NCBI RefSeq assembly: GCF_019973615.1
Contig: NZ_AP024238.1
Coordinates: 2,749,989 to 2,813,988 of the forward strand
Direction of reading: 5' to 3'
DNA from: Rhodoferax lithotrophicus
Lineage (GTDB): Bacteria; Pseudomonadota; Gammaproteobacteria; Burkholderiales; Burkholderiaceae_C
DNA: 64,000 bases
Shown here: in pieces, positions 43,125-50,630 of the stretch
Numbering within the stretch: the stretch's first letter is position 1
How the letters are laid out: each line of letters opens with the position of its first letter
Position numbers and translations under genes: made by a program
The notes under the pieces: model-generated
The model's input: the letters and a program-made list of their open reading frames with translations, nothing else
Database searches by the model: none
Told to the model about the DNA's origin: nothing

Positions 43125-43557
43125 TGATGAGCTCCCAACGACGAATCACTTCCTGCGACAGCGGGTCAGTTTCGGGCATGGGGTAGCCGTGGTAAGTCCC
43201 CAAATCGGGGTTTTCAAGCTGCGCCTCCATGGCAAAGCCGTTGTCAGTGACTGACCAGACGTTCCTCGGCCAGTCTCCTGCCATCCGCTCGCTCACAAGG
43301 CCCTTGCGCAGCCCCGCGCGCAGCAAATTTTCTGCTTCGTCACGTTTAAAAATCTTAGCGATATCACACAGCGATTTCCCTTGCCGTGGATCGGAAGGCG
43401 GCGTGAGTCCAAAGTCGCCGGGGTTCTTCTTGTGCTCTGGGTTGCCGCCATAGCGAGCACGATTGGCTAACTTCCCAAGCTCGTCCTCGCGAGCTTCCGC
43501 TTGAGCTGGCGTAAGTAGTTTTCGTTTGGGATTGAATTGGGCGTAGCGACGTTTCAT
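43117..43557 (-). CDS. Uncharacterised 146-residue protein, first gene of a two-gene module
   Basis: 146 residues from the ATG at 43557. It starts with a basic segment (MKRRYAQFNPKRK), then ARYGGNPEHKKNPGDFGLTP and GKSLCDIAKIFKRDEAENLL, and ends with WSVTDNGFAMEAQLENP and YHGYPMPETDP. The strongly conserved-looking His, Asn, Asp and Tyr positions suggest an enzyme or nucleic-acid-binding toxin-like protein. I do not know a named family. It overlaps the 439-residue gene downstream and probably acts with it. Confidence 0.65.
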   Translation of the reverse strand: MKRRYAQFNPKRKLLTPAQAEAREDELGKLANRARYGGNPEHKKNPGDFGLTPPSDPRQGKSLCDIAKIFKRDEAENLLRAGLRKGLVSERMAGDWPRNVWSVTDNGFAMEAQLENPDLGTYHGYPMPETDPLSQEVIRRWELING

Positions 43558-43694
43558 GGTGTGGAGGGCGAATAATCGCCGGTTCACAGTTTACCTGCTA
43601 GCCCAATGGTACTTGCCGAACGCCCACTGTGTAGCGGTAAAGTCAGACCCCAGGTCACTCCCATGGGATCTCAGTCGTCTATGGGTCTTCAGAA

Positions 43695-43721
43695 GCCCAT
43701 CGCATCAAGATTTGTGGAAGG
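43695..43721 (+). repeat. 27-bp direct repeat, left copy
   Basis: GCCCATCGCATCAAGATTTG followed by TGGAAGG. 23 of 27 bases match the copy at 44803-44829. The two copies flank the alpha/beta hydrolase gene. Confidence 0.55.
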
Positions 43722-43770
43722 CCGGTTGTGGGTTTTTCGGACGCTCACCGCCTTGAATCTGCGTAATAAA

Positions 43771-43815
43771 TCAGCCTATAGACCATGAAAATTCAGCGCA
43801 AGCAGCTATTCAAAG
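43771..43815 (-). repeat. Dispersed two-hairpin intergenic repeat, reverse and diverged
   Basis: On the + strand: CAGCCTATAGACCATG, then GCGCAAGCAGCTATTC. The left arm is clear; the final AATAGC is lost. Confidence 0.65.
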
Positions 43816-43880
43816 GCAGCGCTCCTACTGCCAGAAATGCCATCATTGATGGTCAAACAACTGTCAAAGGTCATTCACTC

Positions 43881-44762
43881 ATGCAGAAACTTATAGCGTC
43901 ATCAAGAGGTGTAACCCTCTGGACCCAATCATTTGGGAGGCCTGAAAACCCCTCGGTCTTGTTGGTCATGGGGGCGATGAACCAGGGGATTTTCTGGCCG
44001 GATGAATTCTGCGAAGGGCTGGTTGCGGCGGGCTTTTACGTGGTGCGTTATGACCACCGTGACACGGGGAAATCGTCAAGAATTGATTTTCAAACCAACC
44101 CCTATGACCTCCATTCGTTGACAGATGACGCGGTTGATGTGATTCGCAGCTACGGGCTGGGTCGGCCTACGGTGATTGGTCTATCCATGGGCGGTTACAT
44201 CGCGCAACTGCTGGCGACAAGCTATCCTGATGTTCTGGGCGGCATGGTGCTGATTTCATCAACAGCCGACCATCGGCCCTACATGGCGGCCACGATGGGC
44301 AAGAGCACCGCGGGCTTTTCACTTCCCGGCCCTGAACAAAGCTACCTGGACTGCGTGATGGCAGCCAGTGTGAACCCACCGCAAACGCTGAGCAGCATCT
44401 TGCAGAGTATGAGCGAGGGCTGGAGGGTGACCTATGGCGGGCCGCGCCCCTACCCCAAGGTGCAAGTGGAGCGTGCCTTGCACCTTGCGCTGCAACGCGC
44501 TCCTGACATCGCAGCCGCTTTTCACCATGGCTTGGCGGTTGCCGCTTCACCCGACCGTTTGCAACTGATAACCCGCATTGCTGTACCCACGTTGGTTGTC
44601 CATGGACGATACGACCCGTTGCTGCCACTCGCGCACGGGCAATATCTGGCATCGAACATCAAAAACGCTCAGTTTGAAGTCCTTGAGATGGGGCATTCCT
44701 TCATGTGGTCATGGGATAGTGAAATCCTCATGCGTGTGCTGAAGTTCATGCGGTCCAAGTGA
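43881..44762 (+). CDS. Alpha/beta-fold hydrolase
   Basis: 293 residues from the ATG at 43881, with AAAGG 11 bp upstream. It shows the oxyanion strand PSVLLVMGAMNQGIFW, the motif RYDHRDTGKSS, the nucleophile elbow GLSMGG (Ser about residue 123), an acidic residue in HGRYDPLLPL and the catalytic His in MGHSFMW. The set is complete, so it should be active. Relatives hydrolyse esters or lactones, including methyl esters, with substrates that cannot be read from sequence. It lies alone in the accessory island between two imperfect 27-bp repeats. Confidence 0.85.
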   Translation: MQKLIASSRGVTLWTQSFGRPENPSVLLVMGAMNQGIFWPDEFCEGLVAAGFYVVRYDHRDTGKSSRIDFQTNPYDLHSLTDDAVDVIRSYGLGRPTVIGLSMGGYIAQLLATSYPDVLGGMVLISSTADHRPYMAATMGKSTAGFSLPGPEQSYLDCVMAASVNPPQTLSSILQSMSEGWRVTYGGPRPYPKVQVERALHLALQRAPDIAAAFHHGLAVAASPDRLQLITRIAVPTLVVHGRYDPLLPLAHGQYLASNIKNAQFEVLEMGHSFMWSWDSEILMRVLKFMRSK

Positions 44763-45070
44763 TTTTTGCAGTCATAACCGATGACGGCTTTCAGGCTTAG
44801 ATGCCTATCACATCAAGATTCGTTGAAGGTAGTTGCTTTACGCGTGTAGCCCCCTATTCAATGGTTGCCAGTAGCTACTCGCCAAACAGTAGCCTTTTGT
44901 ATTGCCTCACAACGCTCTACGACCTAGCGAGTCATCCAACTTTGGGGCATCACACGGGGTCACGATGTGATGATTACCGCGTGCTTGCCATTGATGCTGC
45001 GCAAGCACAGTCGTGATCAGCTATTCCCTTGGGTATCCCAATGAAATATCGACCATGCACAATGCGCCGC
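44763..45070. other. Intergenic region downstream of the alpha/beta hydrolase
   Basis: About 310 bp with no credible gene. It contains the right copy of the 27-bp repeat at 44803-44829. The remainder leads into the hemolysin-III gene; no strong ribosome-binding site was found there. Confidence 0.55.
44803..44829 (+). repeat. 27-bp direct repeat, right copy
   Basis: GCCTATCACATCAAGATTCG followed by TTGAAGG; 23 of 27 bases match the copy at 43695-43721, 1108 bp away. Confidence 0.55.
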
Positions 45071-45706
45071 ATGAGCAAACGTCCGCAATCCTTGGGCGAG
45101 GAAATCGCCAACAGTGTGAGTCATGGTCTGGCTTGCATTGCCGCTGTGGTCAGCGTGCCTTATCTGGTGGCATCGGCCAGCCACCAGAATTCAGCCAGTT
45201 TTGTTGGTACCCTTGTCTTCGCCGCAACCATGGTGTTGTTGTACTTGGCATCAACGCTGTACCACGCCATGCCAGAAGGACGTACCAAACGTGTTTTCTG
45301 CAAGATTGACCATGGTGCCATCTACCTCTTTATTGCGGGCACCTACACACCGTTTGCCCTGGGGGCCCTCCATGGTGCCTGGGGGTGGAGCCTTTTCGCC
45401 GTGGTGTGGTCACTGGCGGCCATTGGTGTCACGCTGAAGGCCTTTGACCGGCTGTCGCACCCGTGGCTGTCCACGGGGCTATACCTTGCCATGGGTTGGC
45501 TGGTGGTTGTGGCAGCGGTACCGTTGCTTGAGCGTGTGCCCCTGCAAGGTGTGATGTGGCTGGTGGCTGGCGGGCTGGCGTACACGGTAGGCGTGATTTT
45601 CTTCGTACTCGACTCGCGCATTCGCTACTCGCATACCGTCTGGCACGGCTTTGTGGCCATGGGCACCATGTGCCACTTTGTTGCCGTGCAAAGTTACGCC
45701 GCTTGA
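45071..45706 (+). CDS. Hemolysin III (HlyIII/TrhA) family membrane protein
   Basis: 211 residues from the ATG at 45071; earlier in-frame ATGs at 45041 and 45062 cannot be excluded. Seven membrane helices are predicted. The family's metal-site residues are visible in ANSVSHGLA, STLYHAMPEG, CKIDHGAIYLFIAGTYTPF and VWHGFVAMGTMCHFVAV. The fold is that of the PAQR receptors. TrhA-type members affect membrane fatty-acid balance in E. coli; the hemolysin name is historical. Monocistronic. Confidence 0.88.
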   Translation: MSKRPQSLGEEIANSVSHGLACIAAVVSVPYLVASASHQNSASFVGTLVFAATMVLLYLASTLYHAMPEGRTKRVFCKIDHGAIYLFIAGTYTPFALGALHGAWGWSLFAVVWSLAAIGVTLKAFDRLSHPWLSTGLYLAMGWLVVVAAVPLLERVPLQGVMWLVAGGLAYTVGVIFFVLDSRIRYSHTVWHGFVAMGTMCHFVAVQSYAA

Positions 45707-45773
45707 CGAAACGCACCACCAAAAACCACCCAGCGAACCCGCCGTGCCACGGCGGCGCACGCAGAAGACACGG

Positions 45774-46310
45774 CTACTTCATCTTCGACGGCAAGCGAAT
45801 CACCTCACCCGCCACCATGAACACCCCGCGCCCCCGGTGGTGCAGCGTCTGGGGGTTCTTGCAGGCCGGGTCCAGCCAGGCCTTGAACACTTCCAGAACA
45901 AAAAAGTTGTAGCGATTCACCAAGCGCGTGTCCACTACTCGGCAAGCCAGGTTGGCATAACACTGGGCAATCAGCGGAACCTCCATGTCATCGGCTTTCA
46001 CGGGTGTCAGGCCAAAGGCTTCAAATTTATCCACCTGGTCGCCGTGCGTGTTGCCACAGCCCACCACCTGTGCCGCCAGCTCGGCGGTGGGCACGTTGAG
46101 CACACATTGGCGTGTGGCTGTCAGGGCTTTGAAGCTGAAGTCGTTGCCGCTGACGACGCAGCCCACCAGCGGTGGCTCGAACTCGATCATGGTGTGCCAT
46201 GACAGAGGCATGACGTTGACTTTGCCTTTGTGTGCGGTCGTCATCAGCACCACCGGCCCCGGCTCCAGAATGCCGTAAACCTTGGACAGGGGGTAAGAGC
46301 GCTTGGTCAT
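45774..46310 (-). CDS. Flavin reductase-like FMN-binding protein
   Basis: 178 residues from the ATG at 46310, with GGAGG 7 bp upstream. The split-barrel flavin reductase domain spans most of the protein: PGPVVLMTTAHKGKVNVMPLSW, LVGCVVSGNDFSFKAL, and a conserved CVLNVPTAEL. Such proteins bind FMN and either supply reduced flavin to a monooxygenase or reduce small substrates directly. No oxygenase partner is adjacent. It is divergent from the octaheme cytochrome gene with 269 bp between. Confidence 0.85.
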   Translation of the reverse strand: MTKRSYPLSKVYGILEPGPVVLMTTAHKGKVNVMPLSWHTMIEFEPPLVGCVVSGNDFSFKALTATRQCVLNVPTAELAAQVVGCGNTHGDQVDKFEAFGLTPVKADDMEVPLIAQCYANLACRVVDTRLVNRYNFFVLEVFKAWLDPACKNPQTLHHRGRGVFMVAGEVIRLPSKMK

Positions 46311-46579
46311 GTGGGAGCCTCCATACAAGTGATTCTGCGCCAATTCGGAGAGAGCGTGAGATCGAAAAGGACGTGATCAGCTTTGTTTTTTGAATTTATC
46401 AGCCAGTTGAAACGATGAACGCCCATGCTTGAAAACGGGAATCGCGCATTGAGTTCCAGCTAGGAAATTAATATTTTCAATTTTCTTAATCTGTCATAAC
46501 TTTCACGAAATTTTGTGGGGAACTTTTCAAATCATCGTCCATAGAATCCGGTGTCACTTTGCCCAACGAAGGAAAAATC

Positions 46580-48115
46580 ATGTTGCGAAGAGTTCAATTT
46601 GGTTCACATTGGCTATGGGTTTTCGCCTGTCTTTTTGCATTGGTTTTTGCAGGATCAGCATTTGCAGCTGGCACTCCTGCCAAGAAAGTCAGCCTGGACA
46701 AGAGTCAAGCGGTACCTGATCGCATGAATAAAAAGTCTGCAGCCGAGGCAGCCATTGGCAAAAACTGCCTTTCCTGTCATGACAAAGAGAATGACGCAGG
46801 TACCTACGGCGAATGGAAAAAAAGCACTCACGCATCGAGAAATGTCGATTGTTATGACTGCCACAAAGCCAAAGAGGGTGAAAAGGCCGCCTTCAAACAC
46901 GAAGGTGCCTTCATTCAAGTGGTTGTGACACCCCGTACCTGTGCCAATTGCCACGAAGCCGAGGTGGCACAGCAGCAACGCTCTCACCATGCCAAAGCTG
47001 GCAACATCCTGGCTTCTCTGGACAATTTACTGGGCGAAGTCATCGGTGGGCCTGCTGCGGTGAACGCTGGCTGCCTCCAGTGCCACGGCAGTACGGTGGC
47101 CCTGAATGAAAAAGGGCGCCCCACTCCACAAACCTGGCCGAATACGGGCATTGGACGGATCAACCCTGATGGCTCGTTGGGGTCATGCTCCTCCTGCCAT
47201 GCCCGTCATAACTTTTCAGCGGCTCAGGCACGCACACCAGAAACCTGCGGCAAGTGTCATCTGGGGCCAGACCACCCACAACTGGAAATCTACAACGAAT
47301 CCAAACACGGCATCCTGTACCGTGCCAACACCAGCAAGATGAACCTGGATTCCAAGAAGTGGGTTGTTGGAGATGACTACACCGCCGCACCAACTTGTGC
47401 CACATGCCACATGAGTGCAACAAGGGAACAAAAAGTGACACATGACGTGGGTGAACGTATTTCCTGGACACTGCGGCCTGCGGTTTCAACCAAACTCAAT
47501 ATGATCCGTTTGAGCAATGGTGATGAGTTTGACCAACCCGAAGGTAAGCCACTTCCGCAAATCGGTGACGAAGTCAAAGGTGCCAAAGTCACCCAGATCC
47601 TGACGTGGAAACAGCGCCGCGACAAAATGAAAAACGTCTGCAGCACTTGTCACAGTGCCAATACTGTGGCGGGACACTACAAACAGTTTGATGATTTGGT
47701 CGAGCTGTACAACGACAAGTACGCCAAACCGATTGCAGCAGTAATGAAGGAGCTTGAAGACAAGGGTTACCTGACCCGCGAACCGATGGATGCCAAGATC
47801 AAATGGACATGGTTTGAAATCTGGCACCACGAAGGTCGGCGTGCGCGTCACGGAGCGGCCATGAGCGGGCCTGACTACACCTGGTGGCACGGTATTTACG
47901 AGGTCAGCCAGAACACCTACTTCAAGTGGATTCCTGAACTTAAAGAGGTGGTGCGCCAAAAAGACGGCAACGAAAAGTTTGCCGATGAACTTCTGGACAA
48001 ATATTTCAAGCCAATCGCCGGGCATGACTGGTTCTTTAATGGCATGGGTAAAGATGCCATTGAAAAAGTTCGAAAAGGCTACGAAGAACGATACGGAAAA
48101 GGTTCCTTGAAGTGA
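46580..48115 (+). CDS. Octaheme c-type cytochrome of the hydroxylamine oxidoreductase (HAO) family
   Basis: 511 residues from the ATG at 46580, preceded by AAGGA. A Sec signal peptide ends near AFA/AG (about residue 29). Eight CxxCH sites are present: CLSCH, CYDCH, CANCH, CLQCH, CSSCH, CGKCH, CATCH and CSTCH. The C-terminal domain has AAMSGPDYTWWHGIYEV (about 426-442), the HAO-family region. In true HAO a Tyr crosslinks the active-site haem of a neighbouring subunit; reductive members lack it, and whether Tyr433 is that residue needs an alignment. The protein may oxidise hydroxylamine or reduce nitrite or hydroxylamine in the periplasm. No NapC-type partner is next to it. Confidence 0.87.
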   Translation: MLRRVQFGSHWLWVFACLFALVFAGSAFAAGTPAKKVSLDKSQAVPDRMNKKSAAEAAIGKNCLSCHDKENDAGTYGEWKKSTHASRNVDCYDCHKAKEGEKAAFKHEGAFIQVVVTPRTCANCHEAEVAQQQRSHHAKAGNILASLDNLLGEVIGGPAAVNAGCLQCHGSTVALNEKGRPTPQTWPNTGIGRINPDGSLGSCSSCHARHNFSAAQARTPETCGKCHLGPDHPQLEIYNESKHGILYRANTSKMNLDSKKWVVGDDYTAAPTCATCHMSATREQKVTHDVGERISWTLRPAVSTKLNMIRLSNGDEFDQPEGKPLPQIGDEVKGAKVTQILTWKQRRDKMKNVCSTCHSANTVAGHYKQFDDLVELYNDKYAKPIAAVMKELEDKGYLTREPMDAKIKWTWFEIWHHEGRRARHGAAMSGPDYTWWHGIYEVSQNTYFKWIPELKEVVRQKDGNEKFADELLDKYFKPIAGHDWFFNGMGKDAIEKVRKGYEERYGKGSLK

Positions 48116-48138
48116 TCCTGGCAAGCAACTGACCCATC

Positions 48139-48167
48139 AACGGCTCTACTTGATAGAGCCGTTTTTT
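48139..48167 (+). terminator. Intrinsic terminator after the octaheme cytochrome gene
   Basis: CGGCTCTA (48141-48148) pairs with TAGAGCCG (48154-48161), extended by AA/TT, and is followed by a run of six T. It lies 23 bp after the stop, so most transcripts should end before the TPR gene. Confidence 0.92.
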
Positions 48168-48197
48168 CACCCCATTCTTCCAAGGACTTCAGCCATC

Positions 48198-48635
48198 ATG
48201 CCAATCCATTTACGAGAACGTATTTTCCTGGCTTGCTTCACATGTTTAAGTGCATGTAGCCTTGTTTCAGCGCAAGTTCTTCCCCCTACGGAATTGATCA
48301 AAAAAGGCGACTCTCTGTGGGCTATCGGCCAGCTTGATCTGGCTCAAGAAACATTTAAAGAAGCCGTTAAAGCCGATCCCAAGTCTGTAGCGGCCTGGAT
48401 GAAATTGGGCGGACTCCAACTCTCGCGACAAGAGTTCAAACTCTGTATTGAAACTTATCAGCATGCCATCGGGCTGGATGCAAACAATACCAAGGCTTGG
48501 TTAGGTTTGGGCTTTGCATACCTGCACACTGGCAAAGACGATCTTTCCATGGCCGCGTTCAACGAGGCTATCCGCACCGATCCAAGTACCAAGGAAAAAC
48601 TGGCTTCGGTCATGGCCAAGCTTGGCTCGCCTTAA
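48198..48635 (+). CDS. Exported TPR-repeat protein
   Basis: 145 residues. The N-terminus is an export signal (hydrophobic core, ending near LVSAQ; a lipobox-like LSAC is also present). Three tetratricopeptide repeats follow (about 35-135): ELIKKGDSLWAIGQLDLAQ, AAWMKLGGLQLSRQEFKLC and AWLGLGFAYLHTGKDDLSM. TPR proteins serve as binding scaffolds. The gene sits directly after the octaheme cytochrome and its terminator, so a role in assembling or docking that cytochrome is possible. AAGGA precedes the ATG by 11 bp. Confidence 0.8.
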   Translation: MPIHLRERIFLACFTCLSACSLVSAQVLPPTELIKKGDSLWAIGQLDLAQETFKEAVKADPKSVAAWMKLGGLQLSRQEFKLCIETYQHAIGLDANNTKAWLGLGFAYLHTGKDDLSMAAFNEAIRTDPSTKEKLASVMAKLGSP

Positions 48636-48832
48636 CTTGGTCATGGCCAATTTTGAAGCTGGGCTGTCAGCCGTTGGGCTTGCGAGGCCAAGGACCCGAG
48701 AAACAAGTCTGCCCTGCGTTTGGGCTGTATAGGCATCTATTACCCAAGCAGGCCGGTGCAATCTTCTAGCCAAGACACATGGCGAGTGCTACAGTGCGCT
48801 GGAACCACCCAAGAAAGCCGCAGGGTACGTGC

Positions 48833-49609
48833 ATGAACATCTCTGACATGACCAACTCGGTCAAAGCCTACGCCATGCTGCGCGGCCAATCTTCCACGGC
48901 GACGGCTGCAACCAGTTCATCAACCACCGCCACCGACTCGCTCAGCCAAGCCTTCTCGCAGGCTGACAAGCGGGTTCAGCAGCAGTTGGATGTCACCAGT
49001 GCCCAGTTGTCCTCATTTGGCAAACTCAAATCAGCGTTTTCGGATGTGCAGGATGCCGCCAAAGCCCTGAGCGCCCCCAAAGCCGGTGCCACCGATGCCG
49101 ACATCAGCCAAGCCGCCAGCAACTTTATCAAAGCCTTCAACGCCACCCTGAAAACCACCCAGACCAGCCCGAGCCAAGCCACCTCCGCCCAGGAAATCAT
49201 TGGCGCACGCCGTGCACAAACCGATTTGCGCCGGGTGCTTGGCAGCGACAGCAGCTTGAGCAACAGCCTCAAAGGTGTCGGCATCACCCAGCAATCAGAC
49301 GGCAGTTTGAGCCTGGATACCAGCAAATTCCAGTCGGCGATCAAAACCAATGCCGCAGACTTGCGCGCCACCGTTACCAAACTCGGCCAGCAAAGCCAGG
49401 CCGTGGCCACCCGCGAACTGGCCGACAACGGCAACCTGGGCAGCGCCCTGAAAACCCTCACCACCCAGTCGAACAGTTTGAAAGCCCGCCAGACCGAGCA
49501 ACAAGCGGCCCTGGCCTCCCTTCAACAATTCGCCAGCCAACAAAACACCGCTTTCAGCAGCAACAATGGTTTGGCCGCCTACAACAGCATTTACACCAGT
49601 TTTAAATAA
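48833..49609 (+). CDS. FliD C-terminal-like protein outside a flagellar cluster
   Basis: 258 residues from the ATG at 48833. It is rich in Ser, Thr, Ala and Gln with low-complexity N-terminal residues. From about residue 120 it follows the pattern of the FliD C-terminal region: FNATLKTTQTSPSQATS, RRVLGSDSSLSNSLKGVGIT, and DGSLSLDTSKFQSAIKTN, ending in a coiled coil. The N-terminal half of a real FliD cap protein is missing and there are no flagellar genes nearby. It may be a duplicated cap-domain protein or a secreted filament-associated protein. No export signal is visible. Confidence 0.7.
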   Translation: MNISDMTNSVKAYAMLRGQSSTATAATSSSTTATDSLSQAFSQADKRVQQQLDVTSAQLSSFGKLKSAFSDVQDAAKALSAPKAGATDADISQAASNFIKAFNATLKTTQTSPSQATSAQEIIGARRAQTDLRRVLGSDSSLSNSLKGVGITQQSDGSLSLDTSKFQSAIKTNAADLRATVTKLGQQSQAVATRELADNGNLGSALKTLTTQSNSLKARQTEQQAALASLQQFASQQNTAFSSNNGLAAYNSIYTSFK

Positions 49610-49611
49610 GA

Positions 49612-49671
49612 AATTGGCCTGTAGCGCTCATAAAACAAGCGCAAGCAGCTATTTAAATAATAGCATTTATG
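49612..49671 (-). repeat. Dispersed two-hairpin intergenic repeat, reverse copy
   Basis: On the + strand: GGCCTGTAGCGCTCATAAAA, then CAAGCGCAAGCAGCTATTTA and AATAGC. Both inverted repeats (GCGCT/AGCGC and GCTATT/AATAGC) are intact. It sits 2 bp after the FliD-like stop. Confidence 0.85.
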
Positions 49672-49776
49672 ACGAAAATCAGCATATTCCGGCACACCGT
49701 GCCCGGCCTCCCCTGATACTCAGCGTCCGCAAAAACGTTTCTTCTCCCGCCAAAAAAACAAATTAAACAGTTATTT

Positions 49777-49795
49777 TTTACTGTTTTACAGTAAA
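49777..49795. promoter_or_regulatory. Perfect inverted repeat, candidate operator of the Xre regulator
   Basis: TTTACTG-TTTTA-CAGTAAA, 7-bp arms, 36 bp upstream of the DUF2975 start. The downstream gene pair contains an Xre-type repressor, which typically binds such short dyads at its own promoter. Confidence 0.6.
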
Positions 49796-49830
49796 CTCTT
49801 CATCCTTGACGATACTTCCAAGGATGCAAC

Positions 49831-50409
49831 ATGGCGACTGCAAGCGGTGATTTTTCTCCGGCTCACGGAGCGGTTTTGGGCAACGCTAAAACCAAGTTGT
49901 TCTGGTTGGCGCAGTTGTTGCGGGTGCTGAGCGGCTCTTACGCCGCCTGGGTGCTGGTGCGCATTGTTCAGTGGTGGACCGACTCCGAGCGGGTGCTCAA
50001 AAACATGGGCTTGTTCCTGGCGAAGGATCTGTCTGGCCTGCCTGCCAGTGCCCGCCTGCTGGCCATGGCAATGGACTTGGCGGCCTGGCTGTTGCTGCTG
50101 GCGGCCGTGGTGTGCTGCTGGAAATCTTTGACATACCTGCTCAAGGAGCACACGTTTTCTCACCCGATGGCGCGGCGGCTCACCTGGGCGGGCTGGCTGG
50201 GGGCGCTGTGCCAGGGGCTCACGCTGCTGATCCGCCCGCTGCAAAGTGCACTGATGACGGCCCATTTGCCAGCGACCGAACAGGTCTTCAAATGGGCCTT
50301 TTACCCGCAAGACCTGCTCGGCAGCATGCTGTGTGGCGTGATCCTGTGTTTTGCCTACCTGATCACTTGGGCGGTGGACGTTGCCGAAGAAAACCGGGGG
50401 TTTGTCTGA
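49831..50409 (+). CDS. DUF2975 membrane protein
   Basis: 192 residues with four predicted membrane helices (about 22-45, 80-105, 120-140, 160-185) and no export signal apart from the first helix. The DUF2975 pattern is visible in LKEHTFSHPMARRL near residue 110. AAGGA precedes the ATG by 7 bp. DUF2975 proteins are commonly encoded with a small Cro/C1-type regulator, as here: the stop overlaps the next ATG. Function unknown; a membrane sensor or partner of the regulator is inferred. Confidence 0.85.
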   Translation: MATASGDFSPAHGAVLGNAKTKLFWLAQLLRVLSGSYAAWVLVRIVQWWTDSERVLKNMGLFLAKDLSGLPASARLLAMAMDLAAWLLLLAAVVCCWKSLTYLLKEHTFSHPMARRLTWAGWLGALCQGLTLLIRPLQSALMTAHLPATEQVFKWAFYPQDLLGSMLCGVILCFAYLITWAVDVAEENRGFV

Positions 50410-50630
50410 TGCCGATCATCGTCAACCTGGATGTGATGCTGGCGCGGCGCAAGATGCGCTCGCGCGATCTGGCCGCCGCAGTCGGCATCACCGAACAAAA
50501 CATTTCGCTGCTGAAATCCGGCAAGGTCAAGGGCGTGCGCTTTGACACGCTGGAACGCATTTGCGCCGTGCTCGACTGCCAGCCCGGCGACATTCTGGAA
50601 TTTCACTCTGCCCCACCCGCCGCACCATGA
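50409..50630 (+). CDS. Xre/Cro-C1-type transcriptional regulator (YozG-like)
   Basis: 73 residues, almost all helix-turn-helix: MPIIVNLDVMLARRKMRSRD, then LAAAVGITEQNISLLKSGKV, then RFDTLERICAVLDCQPGDIL. This is the small YozG/Cro form normally paired with DUF2975. The start overlaps the DUF2975 stop (TGATG), and the gene overlaps the next ATG. It probably represses its own operon through the 7-bp inverted repeat at 49777-49795. Confidence 0.9.
   Translation: MPIIVNLDVMLARRKMRSRDLAAAVGITEQNISLLKSGKVKGVRFDTLERICAVLDCQPGDILEFHSAPPAAP

Larger units (their letters stand above)
43558..43880. other. Intergenic region upstream of the alpha/beta hydrolase
   Basis: About 320 bp. It contains one of the two 27-bp direct repeats (43695-43721) and a dispersed hairpin repeat (43771-43815). 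An in-frame ATG at 43785 would place part of the repeat inside the hydrolase reading frame, so the later ATG at 43881 is preferred. Confidence 0.6.

Noticed and set aside
46390..46420. Possible FNR-type box upstream of the octaheme cytochrome (TTGAA...ATCAG)
   Set aside because: The half-sites have the wrong spacing (13 instead of 14 bases) and two mismatches, so it is not convincing.
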